DNA of 64,000 nt, taken from Sporosarcina ureae (GTDB lineage Bacteria > Bacillota > Bacilli > Bacillales_A > Planococcaceae). Below the pieces are notes generated by a model. The model was not told the DNA's origin. It searched no databases and worked only from the letters and a program-made list of their open reading frames with translations. The position numbers and the translations under genes were made by a program. This document shows, one piece after another, positions 9,337-18,246 of this stretch. The stretch is from the NCBI RefSeq assembly GCF_002101375.1, contig NZ_CP015207.1:620001-684000 (forward strand). Reading direction: 5' to 3'. How positions within the stretch are numbered: the stretch's first letter is position 1; each line of letters opens with the position of its first letter.

Positions 9337-10689
9337 TCAATGAAAAACAAGTTTAATCCAAAAGTATAATAAAAATAATGTGACGATCGTGGTGAGTGGA
9401 ATCACTTTGAATGAGATGTTGGTATAATCCCTCCATTTTATTTCAATGCCGTGCTTACGCAAGATACTAAACCAAATGAGTGAAGCTAATGTTCCAATCG
9501 GCAACAGTAATGCACCTATATCACTTCCGATAATATTAGCCAAGTAGATGGTTTTTAAGGTAATGGGATCTATACCCATTTCAGTTAAAGTTATCGTGCC
9601 TATCATCAACGCGGGATGATTATTGAATATATTGGACAGAAAGGAAACGATTCCACCCATCAAAATACTTGCAGACAGTAGCCCTTGATTGACAATTGGC
9701 TCACTCCAGCTAACTAGTAATTCAGTTAGACCAACGTTATGCAATCCATAGATGATGATGTACATGGAGAAAGCAAAAACGAGTATGTGCCAAGGAGTTT
9801 TTTTGATAATATCCCAAGGAGTTATACCTAGTTTTATCCAACGCCAAACGAGTAATACTATAGATCCCAGGACAGCAACAAGTTCTATTGGCACATTAAT
9901 ATACGATGCAATGAATAACATACATCGCATACAGAAAACAAAGAACAATATTTTCAACATAAAGAATGTGCGGTCTTTATTACTTGTAAACAAATTGCGC
10001 CGATGCAACTTTTTAATATACTTCTCTTCGAATACCTTTTCTATATAGACTGTATCTGGTAGGGTTCGCGGCAATTTTTTTCTCATAACAACGAACATTA
10101 AGATGGACATAAAGAGCAATCCGATTGTAGCAGGTACAAACATCATAGCTGTATGCATCCAAAGCGATAAATCTACTATCTTTAATGCAATTAAATTCAC
10201 AATATTGCTAACGCCAATCGGAGCACTAGAAGCTGTTGCGATTAATGCACCACTTAGCAAATAAAGGATTTGCTGCTCCGTTTTTAATTGCAAATGTTTT
10301 AAAAGTAAAAGTAGTATAGGCGTTGTAATTAATATACTACCATCATTGTTAAACAACAATGTCATGAGAAAACATAACAATTGTATGTTCCAATACAATC
10401 GGTAGCCTGACTGCTTGGAAAATGAAGCAAGTCTAATGGCAGCCCAGTGAAAAAAACCGAAGCTTTCCAATATAACAGCCATTACAATAGTTGAAATTAT
10501 CGTTACAGAAGCTCCTCCAACTTTATCGATAATATCTAGCAAATCGGTACTTGATACGATTCCCATGACAAGAATAAGAACTGCCCCAATAGTAGCAGGC
10601 CATGCTTCGTTAATTCCTTTGGGTCGCCAAAAGATGACGATCATTGTTGATATGAATACTATATAAGTGAATATGATTTGCATGGTCAC
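9337..10689 (-). CDS. ArsB/NhaD-type membrane transporter (arsenical pump-like)
   Basis: About 450 residues with roughly 11-12 membrane segments. The half-domain motifs of the ArsB/NhaD ion-transporter superfamily are visible: FNNDGSILITTP in the first half and FNNHPALMIG with NIIGSDIGALLLPIGTLASL in the second. This favours an arsenite-efflux-like permease, but no arsR, arsA or arsC lies nearby, so the substrate is uncertain. Start: a GTG at 10689 has AAGGAG 10 bases upstream, better than the ATG at 10710, which precedes that ribosome site. The gene is monocistronic. Confidence 0.78.
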   Translation of the reverse strand: MTMQIIFTYIVFISTMIVIFWRPKGINEAWPATIGAVLILVMGIVSSTDLLDIIDKVGGASVTIISTIVMAVILESFGFFHWAAIRLASFSKQSGYRLYWNIQLLCFLMTLLFNNDGSILITTPILLLLLKHLQLKTEQQILYLLSGALIATASSAPIGVSNIVNLIALKIVDLSLWMHTAMMFVPATIGLLFMSILMFVVMRKKLPRTLPDTVYIEKVFEEKYIKKLHRRNLFTSNKDRTFFMLKILFFVFCMRCMLFIASYINVPIELVAVLGSIVLLVWRWIKLGITPWDIIKKTPWHILVFAFSMYIIIYGLHNVGLTELLVSWSEPIVNQGLLSASILMGGIVSFLSNIFNNHPALMIGTITLTEMGIDPITLKTIYLANIIGSDIGALLLPIGTLASLIWFSILRKHGIEIKWRDYTNISFKVIPLTTIVTLFLLYFWIKLVFH

Positions 10690-10812
10690 TGTGTCCCAAC
10701 TCCTTTCCACTTAAATTTTCTTACATATTTCATCCTGTCTTGTATGTATATTCGGACAACAAGTCCATCGTAGTGTCGTTAGTCCATTCTCCAATCATCT
10801 TTAGATGAATAC

Positions 10813-10856
10813 AAAAAAACGCTGAACAATCCCTTATTCGGACTGCTCAACGTTAT
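10813..10856 (-). terminator. Terminator of the CotB-like operon
   Basis: Minus-strand stem AACGTTGAGCAGTCC / GGGATTGTTCAGCGTT followed by seven T residues, directly after the stop codon at 10858. Confidence 0.85.
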
Positions 10857-10857
10857 C

Positions 10858-12000
10858 TTATTTGGATATAATAGTGCGGTGCATATCAGCTGCATGCTTT
10901 AGTAGCGCGGTATACTGCCCCTCCGTTATAACTGTTTCTATCGAATCATTTTCATAATGAAAATTGGATGAACAAGAATTCTTTGCGGCGTGCTTCATCA
11001 ATGCATAGTATTGCTTTTCTAACATAGCCATCTGTTCTTCAGAACTCATTTGCATTTCGGTATGATTAATAATCTCCAAATTTTCGATTTCTTGCTGAGG
11101 AATAAAGTCCATAGGTACATCTAATGAATTTCTCACATGTGAATCCTGCAAACAGTCAATACACGTCAAAAATTTCTCGTTTTCTATATGGTGATCTAGA
11201 GGAGTTATCATTTTTAAAAGTTCAATGTTCTCTTCACTTTCAATAGAGGTCATAGTTTGCTCCAAATCATTGTTTGCCTTCGCCATAAGATCTCTAAACG
11301 AGGTGTTATTTAATATTCGAATCTCTTTAATTGGAAGTCTCTCACTATCTTCTATCAATATTTCATCTTGTTTGTAAATCTCTTCCTGTTCATTTGTATC
11401 TACTACTTTTAAATCGAGAGACTGATCGAAAGTACTAACTGGTTTATGAATATTTTCAATACTCTCGTTGGAAAGTACAATAGCTTCTTTAATTATTTTT
11501 TTAGCTTCAGTATCTTTTTCATTACTTACTACTTCTACAGCAACCGGTTGCTCTTTCTTCACCTGTTTAGGTTTAGGATCCACCGTTTGTTCTATCCTAT
11601 TACTTCCCTTGCGTATGGTTTCAATGGAGGTTACCGGAATCAATTGTAACTCTTCCTTATTTATTAACAGAAAATATGACTTCTCGATTTCACTTAAGAC
11701 TCCATACATTGGCCGTTTACTAAATTCGTTTAACGTCACCCATTGCTCACGTAGCTCGAATAGAGATGGAACATCATAATCCTGATCATATTTTGTACTA
11801 CTCAGGTCTTTTGTGTTTTTAGTGATTGATGTAATAGATGGAACCAAGATATACAAAATAGAGTCATCAACTACCATCAGTATATACTCCTGATGTGAGC
11901 CAATCAGTACCCCTTCTATCGGCTTGCCATATGAAAGTGATACGCAAACTCTATAGCCTGTAAAATTTCGAAAAACCGTTCCACAATCCCTTATATTCAA
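10858..12000 (-). CDS. Putative spore-coat protein, divergent CotB-like paralogue
   Basis: A 380-residue protein that I relate to CotB-type coat proteins by its N-terminal half. Two repeats of a small beta-rich domain are visible, one with SYGKPIEGVLIGSHQEYILMVV and a later one with RPMYGVLSEIEKSYFLLI, each ending in a P/H-x-x-S-I-T/E-x-I segment as in the upstream CotB-like protein, but without its RGGPE motif. The C-terminal half is acidic and ends in two copies of a 10-residue motif (QYYALMKHAA, QYTALLKHAA). The start is a TTG at 12000 with GGAGG 8 bases upstream; a longer frame running to 12186 only reads through the lysine-rich tail of the previous gene. It is second in a two-gene unit. 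Confidence 0.6.
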   Translation of the reverse strand: MNIRDCGTVFRNFTGYRVCVSLSYGKPIEGVLIGSHQEYILMVVDDSILYILVPSITSITKNTKDLSSTKYDQDYDVPSLFELREQWVTLNEFSKRPMYGVLSEIEKSYFLLINKEELQLIPVTSIETIRKGSNRIEQTVDPKPKQVKKEQPVAVEVVSNEKDTEAKKIIKEAIVLSNESIENIHKPVSTFDQSLDLKVVDTNEQEEIYKQDEILIEDSERLPIKEIRILNNTSFRDLMAKANNDLEQTMTSIESEENIELLKMITPLDHHIENEKFLTCIDCLQDSHVRNSLDVPMDFIPQQEIENLEIINHTEMQMSSEEQMAMLEKQYYALMKHAAKNSCSSNFHYENDSIETVITEGQYTALLKHAADMHRTIISK

Positions 12001-12021
12001 TCGATACACCTCCTCTATAAA

Positions 12022-12053
12022 ATGATCACCTCTTCTTTTATAGAAGAGATGAT
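12022..12053 (-). other. Intercistronic hairpin in the CotB-like operon
   Basis: Near-perfect inverted repeat GATCATCTCTTCT / AGAAGAGGTGATC with a short AT loop, lying between the stop of the first CotB-like gene and the ribosome site of the second. There is no T-run, so it looks like an mRNA-processing, stability or translation-control element, not a terminator. Confidence 0.6.
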
Positions 12054-12061
12054 CAGTAACT

Positions 12062-12652
12062 TTATCCTTTCTTTTCGCCTCTATCTTTATTTCCGCTTTT
12101 TTCTTTACTCTCACTTTTTTCTTTATTCTCAACCTTTTCTTTACCTTGACTCTTTTCCTTTCTCTCACTTCTATCTCTGTTCTCACTAGTTTCTTTTTTG
12201 TCCTTATCTTTTACTTCTTTTGTCCGTTCCACTTTTACTCCATGACTAACGTTTCGAATATGAAACATGGAAAGTCGAATGACCTCTTCATTAAAAACAA
12301 TGACAATGAAATCATTTGTTACTTCCTTTACAACACCTTCTAAAGTTTCAGGTCCACCACGATTAATTTTCACCCATTGATATTCAAGCTTTTTTAATAC
12401 CCCTGGAAAATCTTCTTCATCAATCAAGGTGAAATCCTCCGGCAATTCTACATTAATGGACATTTCATTTTTTGAGTTGTCTGTAATACTTTTAATATGA
12501 TGTGTTTTGTAGTAGACAATTCCATCATTCTCCGTTAAAAGTGTTAAATATTCATCATTTCCTGCTAATAGTTTTCCGATTCTTGACTCTGGTCCTCCTC
12601 GGTCTACTCTTATTACCTTACCTACTAATGTATTTAACGTCTCTTTATTCAT
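12062..12652 (-). CDS. CotB-like spore coat protein
   Basis: A 196-residue protein with two copies of the repeat that forms the N-terminal half of B. subtilis CotB: VDRGGPESRIGKL ... YYKTHHIKSIT at about 14-56 and INRGGPETLEGVV ... MFHIRNVS at about 94-135. The RGGPE motif in both is the diagnostic feature. The last 60 residues are a low-complexity tail of Lys, Glu, Ser and Arg, where B. subtilis CotB carries a Ser/Lys-rich tail. It is therefore probably a surface component of the mother-cell coat. A CATATAGATA stretch upstream (about 12680) loosely resembles a SigmaK -10 element. It leads a two-gene unit. Confidence 0.75.
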   Translation of the reverse strand: MNKETLNTLVGKVIRVDRGGPESRIGKLLAGNDEYLTLLTENDGIVYYKTHHIKSITDNSKNEMSINVELPEDFTLIDEEDFPGVLKKLEYQWVKINRGGPETLEGVVKEVTNDFIVIVFNEEVIRLSMFHIRNVSHGVKVERTKEVKDKDKKETSENRDRSERKEKSQGKEKVENKEKSESKEKSGNKDRGEKKG

Positions 12653-12929
12653 TCCATTGTAGCCTCCTTTGTGGTGTCCTATTATCTATATGTCACTTAG
12701 GTATAGTCAGGTTAGGTCATTCGCCCATTTTGAATTTTTGTTACATATTAACTTCTTCACCATTCATCTAGATTCATTTTTCACTTTTACTTAAAACATT
12801 GATAGATACACATTTCCTTACATATTGAATAGGATGGTGTATATCTGATGAAGGGTGGAAGTTAATTTTATTGAAGTAAAAGAAGGTATTCTTCATCATA
12901 TAGAGGGAAAGCATAGGGTAAATAACTAA

Positions 12930-13065
12930 ATAGAGCGGTTAACAAGTAGTATAGAGCGGTTGTTTCATAGGTATGAGCGGTTAGAACATGCCATAGAGCG
13001 GGTATGCAAGAACTATGAGCGCTTGAGGATAGGTTTGAGCGGTTAAGCCATTTCTATGAGCATTT
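12930..13065. repeat. 21-bp periodic array of ATAGAGCGGTT-type units
   Basis: Seven degenerate copies of (T)A(T/G)AGCGGTT. The GAGC cores lie at 12933, 12954, 12975, 12996, 13017, 13037 and 13058, so the spacing is 21, 21, 21, 21, 20 and 21 bp. Intervening sequence is not conserved. The array sits in the 503-base gap between the CotB-like operon and a lipoprotein gene. No open frame with a plausible start covers it. Apart from the possible CotB-operon promoter near 12680 and the lipoprotein terminator, I see nothing else in this gap. Confidence 0.8.
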
Positions 13066-13111
13066 ATTAATTCACCAAGCCCCTCTCTAATATGTCAATC
13101 TTCGAATATAC

Positions 13112-13154
13112 AAAAACGACTTGCCTTCTCTCTATAGAGGAAGCAAGTCGTTTT
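13112..13154. terminator. Terminator after the lipoprotein gene
   Basis: AAAACGACTTGC / GCAAGTCGTTTT, a 12-bp perfect stem with an inner CTTC/GAAG-type helix, T-rich on both strands. Confidence 0.85.
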
Positions 13155-13155
13155 A

Positions 13156-13650
13156 TCAGATGTTATCTAGTACTTTCACAATCTCTTCATAATCAGGATG
13201 TCCTTTATGAAGATACATAACGAAGTGATCTACCTTGATCACGCCCAACTGCTCTGTCTTACTGCCGATATAGACAGGAAGATTACCTGTATCTTCAACT
13301 ATTTCAAGACGTTTGTCAGATGGATCTAGTTTATAGAGATGCAATGGAAGCAAAGCATCTCCATTGATCGTTACAGTCATACCACTTTCCGCTCTAAACA
13401 TATCCATCGCAGCTTCAGCAGGTTCGCTTACTGTGAAGCCTGTCTCTTCTAGCTGACTTACCACTTTCTGATATAACTCTTCATCTTCCACTGCCGCCAC
13501 AACGACTTCCTCTTGTTCTAGAATTTCAGGGGTTAGTTCAGGTATGTTTTCTGCTGGTTTTGCTTCTTCTTTATCGCTGCAAGCAACTAATACTAATGAT
13601 AAACAGCTTAGTACTGTGGCATAAATAAACCACTTTTTCATAATGCTCAT
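13156..13650 (-). CDS. Hypothetical lipoprotein
   Basis: A 164-residue protein with a classic lipoprotein signal: basic MKKW, a hydrophobic stretch, and lipobox L-V-A-C at about 21-24, followed by an acidic linker. The mature part (about 120 residues) has alternating beta and helical character, with YIGSKTEQLGVIKVDHFVMYL near the end. I do not recognise a family. The start at 13650 has AAAGGA 9 bases upstream. The gene is alone between two terminators and divergent from katA. Confidence 0.75.
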   Translation of the reverse strand: MSIMKKWFIYATVLSCLSLVLVACSDKEEAKPAENIPELTPEILEQEEVVVAAVEDEELYQKVVSQLEETGFTVSEPAEAAMDMFRAESGMTVTINGDALLPLHLYKLDPSDKRLEIVEDTGNLPVYIGSKTEQLGVIKVDHFVMYLHKGHPDYEEIVKVLDNI

Positions 13651-13810
13651 CTATTGATATCCTTTCTACGTGAAACCTTTTCTATCATTATTATACATCA
13701 TTCTACAATTATTCTTAATATAAATCGTATTTCTAGACAAATAGTTGGCTACAAATTATGATAAATATACAGTACATAATAACTTGTACTTATTAGTATT
13801 AATTATTAGT

Positions 13811-13825
13811 TGATAATAATTATAA
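13811..13825. promoter_or_regulatory. PerR box upstream of katA
   Basis: TGATAATAATTATAA matches the PerR consensus TTATAATnATTATAA at all but one position. It lies 80-94 bases before the katA start, in the expected place for peroxide-responsive repression of a vegetative catalase. Confidence 0.75.
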
Positions 13826-13904
13826 ATAAGGCTTTCTTTTTGTATTAGGCTTTGATACAATTATATTCATAGGTTACAAACCAACAACTGAGGAGGAATG
13901 TATT

Positions 13905-15410
13905 TTGAATAACAATGATAATAATTCTCAAAAAAGAAAATTGACAACCGCTGCGGGAGCACCAGTAGTTGATAACCAAAACTCTATGTCTGCTGGTCCA
14001 AGAGGTCCGCTTCTATTGCAAGATGTTTGGTTACTTGAAAAGTTAGCACATTTTGATCGCGAAGTTATTCCTGAACGTCGTATGCACGCAAAAGGATCTG
14101 GAGCATATGGTACTTTCACAGTGACGCATGATATTACAAAGTATACGAAAGCAAAGTTATTTTCAGAGATTGGTAAACAGACGGAGATGTTCGCACGCTT
14201 TTCTACAGTTGCAGGCGAACGTGGTGCAGCCGATGCAGAACGCGATATCCGCGGATTTTCTTTGAAGTTCTATACTGAGGAAGGAAACTGGGACATGGTC
14301 GGAAATAATACACCTGTATTCTTCTTCCGCGATCCATTGCAATTCCCAGACCTGAATCACGCAGTCAAACGTGATCCACGTACAAACTTACGTAGCGCAA
14401 CAAACAACTGGGATTTCTGGACTGGACTTCCTGAAGCACTCCATCAGATCACTATTCTAATGAGCGACCGTGGTATTCCTCGTTCATTCCGTGAAATGCA
14501 TGGTTTCGGTAGCCATACATTCAGTATGATCAATGCAAATAACGAACGCCACTGGGTTAAGTTCCATTTCCGTTCCCAGCAAGGTATTGAAAATATGTCA
14601 GATGAACAGGCTGCAGCGACTGTTGCAACGGATCGTGAAAGTTCACAACGTGATTTACTCAGCAATATCGACAATGGCAATTTCCCTAAATGGAAAATGT
14701 ATATTCAAGTTATGACGGAAGAAGAAGCAATGGAAATGCCATATAATCCATTCGATTTAACAAAGGTTTGGTACAAAAAAGACTTCCCATTGATTGAAGT
14801 CGGTGAATTCGAATTGAACCGCAATCCTGAAAACTACTTTGCTGAAGTAGAGCAAGCTGCGTTTACACCAGCTGCGGTCGTTCCAGGCATTGGATTCTCG
14901 CCTGATAAAATGTTGCAAGCCCGTCTATTCTCTTATGGCGATGCGCAGCGTTATCGCTTAGGTGTCAATCACCACCAGATTCCCGTTAATGCTCCAAAAT
15001 GTCCGTTCCACAGCTTCCACCGTGATGGGGCAATGCGCGTTGATGGCAATTTGGGCTCTACTCCTCACTATGAACCAAACAGCTATGGTGAATGGCAAGA
15101 ACAACCAGACTTCAAAGAGCCGCCACTAAAAATTTATGGCGACGCAGACCACTGGAACTTCCGTGAAGATGACGATGACTACTTTACACAACCTGGAAAG
15201 TTATTCAATATTTTGAATCTAGAAGAGCAGCAGCGTCTATTCGAGAATACTGCGCGAAATATGGGTGACGCTCCAAAAGAAATCAAAATCAAACATATCC
15301 GTCACTGCTACCTGGCAGATCCGAAATACGGTGAAGGTGTAGCGAAAGCGTTGGATATTTCCATGGCAGATGTAGATATCGAAAATACAACAACGATTGT
15401 AGAAGAATAA
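13905..15410 (+). CDS. katA: Heme catalase (clade 3, vegetative type)
   Basis: Dismutates hydrogen peroxide in the cytosol. The distal haem His is in [12 protein letters not shown] (H61) and the proximal Tyr in [11 protein letters not shown] (Y344); [13 protein letters not shown] and the NADPH-side region are conserved. The 501-residue length fits the small-subunit clade. Translation starts at a TTG with AGGAGG just upstream; a nearby ATG at 13899 stops after four codons. The gene stands alone, with a PerR box before it and a strong terminator after it, so peroxide induction is likely. Confidence 0.95.
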   Translation: MNNNDNNSQKRKLTTAAGAPVVDNQNSMSAGPRGPLLLQDVWLLEKLAHFDREVIPERRMHAKGSGAYGTFTVTHDITKYTKAKLFSEIGKQTEMFARFSTVAGERGAADAERDIRGFSLKFYTEEGNWDMVGNNTPVFFFRDPLQFPDLNHAVKRDPRTNLRSATNNWDFWTGLPEALHQITILMSDRGIPRSFREMHGFGSHTFSMINANNERHWVKFHFRSQQGIENMSDEQAAATVATDRESSQRDLLSNIDNGNFPKWKMYIQVMTEEEAMEMPYNPFDLTKVWYKKDFPLIEVGEFELNRNPENYFAEVEQAAFTPAAVVPGIGFSPDKMLQARLFSYGDAQRYRLGVNHHQIPVNAPKCPFHSFHRDGAMRVDGNLGSTPHYEPNSYGEWQEQPDFKEPPLKIYGDADHWNFREDDDDYFTQPGKLFNILNLEEQQRLFENTARNMGDAPKEIKIKHIRHCYLADPKYGEGVAKALDISMADVDIENTTTIVEE

Positions 15411-15418
15411 CATCATAT

Positions 15419-15454
15419 AAAAAACCGCTTGGAGAATTACTCCAAGCGGTTTTT
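15419..15454. terminator. Bidirectional terminator between katA and the DUF368 gene
   Basis: AAAACCGCTTGGAG / CTCCAAGCGGTTTTT, a stem of about 14 bp with a short loop, between convergent genes. Confidence 0.88.
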
Positions 15455-15459
15455 GCATT

Positions 15460-16281
15460 CTACGCTTTATCGCCTACACCATTTAATATATTGGCAATCA
15501 GAAGTCCAAGAACAACTGCCATCACACTCATGACAAACGGCGTACCACTTTCAGGCATGCCTGGAAAAATCACGAAAACCGATCCGATGATTAACCCCAT
15601 GATGACGGCAAACATTCCCGTATGGAAATTAGCAAGAAGGTAGCGAATTAGTTTACTGCTGATTATAAACCCGAAGACTATACCACAACCCGTCGCGATA
15701 ATAATCGGTATATTAAAGTCTGAAATAGCTGTAATGACTGTCGCATAAACACCTAATAACAGTAAAATGAATGACCCACTGATACCTGGCAACAGCATCG
15801 CCATACTCCCCGCCCATCCCGATAGGAATAGAATGATCGTATTTTTCACTGTTAGATGAGTGATAGATATTGGATCAATAGGATTCATAAAAGCAGTAGA
15901 AGCTAATGCTGCTGCCACCACTACCATCAACATCATATGACGGAATGTAAAGTTCTTTCTCAGTCCTGCTTGCTTTGAAACAAATGGAATGACACCCACA
16001 ATCAACCCCAAAAAGAAGTATTGAGTAGGTTCATGATAATGCTTCAATAAATAGGAGATAACTTTACTAAATATAATGATTGTCGCACCCATCCCGATAC
16101 CAAGAGGAATGAGGAAACCAATATGTTTCTTCCAGTCTTTACTAAAAAATCCGCTTATTGAAATAAGCAACTGATCATAGATGCCTAATATAAATGCAAT
16201 CGTTCCGCCACTTACTCCGGGAACCAAGTCACTGATGCCCATCAAAAACCCGCGGTATAAATTTCTCCATTCCATGCTCAT
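15460..16281 (-). CDS. DUF368 family membrane protein (PopT-type polyprenyl-phosphate translocase)
   Basis: A 273-residue integral membrane protein with about 8 helices. It begins with the family signature around GISDLVPGVSGGTIAFILGIY and has a second pseudo-repeat at MLLPGISGSFILLLLGVY, as expected for the inverted-repeat DUF368 fold. Members of DUF368 have been shown to recycle undecaprenyl phosphate across the membrane (PopT) in other bacteria; that function is inferred here from family membership. The neighbouring gene is a cell-wall or polysaccharide deacetylase, which suits an envelope role. The ATG has GGAGGAAC upstream. Confidence 0.85.
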   Translation of the reverse strand: MSMEWRNLYRGFLMGISDLVPGVSGGTIAFILGIYDQLLISISGFFSKDWKKHIGFLIPLGIGMGATIIIFSKVISYLLKHYHEPTQYFFLGLIVGVIPFVSKQAGLRKNFTFRHMMLMVVVAAALASTAFMNPIDPISITHLTVKNTIILFLSGWAGSMAMLLPGISGSFILLLLGVYATVITAISDFNIPIIIATGCGIVFGFIISSKLIRYLLANFHTGMFAVIMGLIIGSVFVIFPGMPESGTPFVMSVMAVVLGLLIANILNGVGDKA

Positions 16282-16425
16282 TGTTCCTCCAATTATTTCA
16301 GTCCGTTTAGTATATCACGCTGTGCTACACTAATTACAGCTTACCATTATTTATTTTCTTTATATGTTACAGCTATTTGGACAGAATATAAATTTCTGTA
16401 CGTTAATAGGACTGTACAAAACAAA

Positions 16426-16463
16426 AGTTGTTCCATTGTTAGACAAAAACAATGGAACAACTT
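16426..16463. terminator. Terminator after the polysaccharide deacetylase gene
   Basis: AAGTTGTTCCATTGTT / AACAATGGAACAACTT, a 16-bp perfect stem, immediately before the stop codon side of the gene at 16466. Confidence 0.85.
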
Positions 16464-16465
16464 CA

Positions 16466-17842
16466 TTAATAATCATCCATTTCAGATACCGTCACGAATT
16501 TATAACCTTGAGACTGCAAATTTTCAAGTACCGCGTCCAGTCCATCAGCGGTCGATTTATGAATATCATGCATCAAAATGATACTGCCTGTACGAGCATC
16601 TTCTGCAATATGCTCCAATAACAATTCAGGGTCATTGTGCTCCCAGTCCAATGTATCTACATTCCATAAAACAACAGGTAATTTCGTGCTTTCTCGTACT
16701 CGATCATCAACAGCACCATATGGGGGTCTGAAAACAGTTGCCGGCTGTCCGGTTATCGCTTCAATGATATCGGATGTACCCTTGACTTCACCTTGAAGTG
16801 CAACATCCGTGATCTCTGTCAAGGAAGGATGATTCCATGAGTGGTTACCTATCTCATGGCCAGCTTCAGCTACTTTCTTAGCGACGCCAGGATATGAATG
16901 AACTCTATTGCCGAGCATAAAAAATGTAGCTTTTGCATCGTATTTTTCAAGTGTCTCTAAAATTCTTACCGTATAAATTGGATCAGGACCATCATCAAAC
17001 GTCAGAGCAATCGTCTTTTCCTTTTTAGTATCATCTGTTGCTACTTGGAATTCCTTTGCTAAGAATGGATTCAATTTGCGTAGCGGAATTTCTACTGTTG
17101 CCGGTCCAGCTTGTCTCTTTGTAAATTCACCTGTTCCAAAATAAAGAAATAATGAATCATCTGTCAAGGCGAAGTTGCGGTAGTTTACCCACATAGGCTC
17201 AGTAGGTCGCCATACACTTTCCTTAATCACATCGCCTTCTAACAAAGGACTATGATGAATTTCGTCACGCACTACACTCGCCATTCGTTTTAGCTTTTCC
17301 AAATTATGATCCACAATATCTTCAATCGTTACTTCTTCCCCTGTTTCAGGATTGATATGAAATGTGTGTATCTCCATTTGACTATCTTGATCAGCATAGT
17401 ACGTAACAGCTCGCATGACAAAAGAATAATTACCCGAAAGATGCTGAAGCGTTTCAAAAGATACATCTAACTTGGACACTTTATTTTCCGTTTGTTGCTC
17501 TTCGGCATATCTTGTTTTCAATTCATCTATATAATCTAACACTTGCTGATTAAAGCCATCATATTCTGTTTGGGGATAACGAATGATAAAAGGATACTTT
17601 GAGTCTTTAGGTATCTCGGTAAACATTTTAATACCTGGATAAGGCGATATAATCGATTCAACCGACACTTCTTGTTTCGGTGCGGGTATAATTTCATGTG
17701 TTACGGGTTTAGTAGAGCTGGTATCTTTAGTTTTCACTACATTCACTATTAATAGTAGCGTAATAGATATTAGAGTAATGATAGTGATAATTAATGCACT
17801 ATCGATCCATGTTGATCGACGTCTTTTATTTGTTTCGTTCAT
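16466..17842 (-). CDS. PdaC-like membrane-anchored polysaccharide/peptidoglycan deacetylase
   Basis: A 458-residue protein with an N-terminal membrane anchor (about 15-36), an extracellular region resembling the DUF4163 plus DUF3298 pair of RsiV and PdaC (about 65-255), and a NodB domain (about 275-455). NodB catalytic stations are intact: TFDDGPDP (D283, D284), H334-x3-H338 in GNHSWNHPS, FRPPYGA (R372) and a late LMHDIHK histidine. It should remove N-acetyl groups from a cell-wall glycan outside the membrane. The architecture matches B. subtilis PdaC; the exact substrate is not shown by the sequence. Confidence 0.87.
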   Translation of the reverse strand: MNETNKRRRSTWIDSALIITIITLISITLLLIVNVVKTKDTSSTKPVTHEIIPAPKQEVSVESIISPYPGIKMFTEIPKDSKYPFIIRYPQTEYDGFNQQVLDYIDELKTRYAEEQQTENKVSKLDVSFETLQHLSGNYSFVMRAVTYYADQDSQMEIHTFHINPETGEEVTIEDIVDHNLEKLKRMASVVRDEIHHSPLLEGDVIKESVWRPTEPMWVNYRNFALTDDSLFLYFGTGEFTKRQAGPATVEIPLRKLNPFLAKEFQVATDDTKKEKTIALTFDDGPDPIYTVRILETLEKYDAKATFFMLGNRVHSYPGVAKKVAEAGHEIGNHSWNHPSLTEITDVALQGEVKGTSDIIEAITGQPATVFRPPYGAVDDRVRESTKLPVVLWNVDTLDWEHNDPELLLEHIAEDARTGSIILMHDIHKSTADGLDAVLENLQSQGYKFVTVSEMDDY

Positions 17843-18126
17843 GAAAAAACTCCTTTACTACACACTCACCAGCTTTACATATACATTACAGTTTACTAGC
17901 AATAGAACTACTATACCCTTTACGTTCAAAAAGTATTCTGTACTCCACTCTTATATTTTACAATCTGCTACCTTTAATTTCAATGGACATGTATGAAGGT
18001 TTTTCCATCTCCTAGTATACAACAAATCCATGATGATACAAAGGTGTGTATGTAATGATGTGTTGCTTAAAAAAAAGATTTTTACTTGGAATAGCTTTTT
18101 GAATCCTTTTCTCGAAAATGAAATTA

Positions 18127-18246
18127 TGCTATACTATTCTGGGCCCGATTCTTGCAAATTCGGGTTCAAGGGACATACAATCCCTTTGTACACACCGATC
18201 TCGGCTGTTGTCTATTGCAAAGATCAAACAGAAGGCGGTAATTTAC
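18127..18246 (+). promoter_or_regulatory. Promoter and structured leader of trhO
   Basis: An extended -10 element (TG at 18127, TATACT at 18130-18135) should give a start near 18142 and a leader of about 105 bases. The leader folds into two small hairpins: CCCGA/TCGGG (18144-18164) and AAGGGA/TCCCTT (18168-18186). I cannot assign it to a known riboregulator. The upstream part of the gap (17843-18120) is AT-rich and shows no gene. Confidence 0.45.

Noticed and set aside
12001..12186. N-terminal extension of the second CotB-like gene
   Set aside because: It only re-reads the lysine-rich tail of the upstream gene in another frame; a TTG with GGAGG at 12000 is a far better start.
12930..13065. 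CRISPR array
   Set aside because: Cores are only about 10 bp, the spacing between cores is 10-11 bp, and no cas genes are near.
18144..18175. tRNA-like GGGTTCAAG in the trhO leader
   Set aside because: No matching T-stem, acceptor or anticodon arm can be formed.
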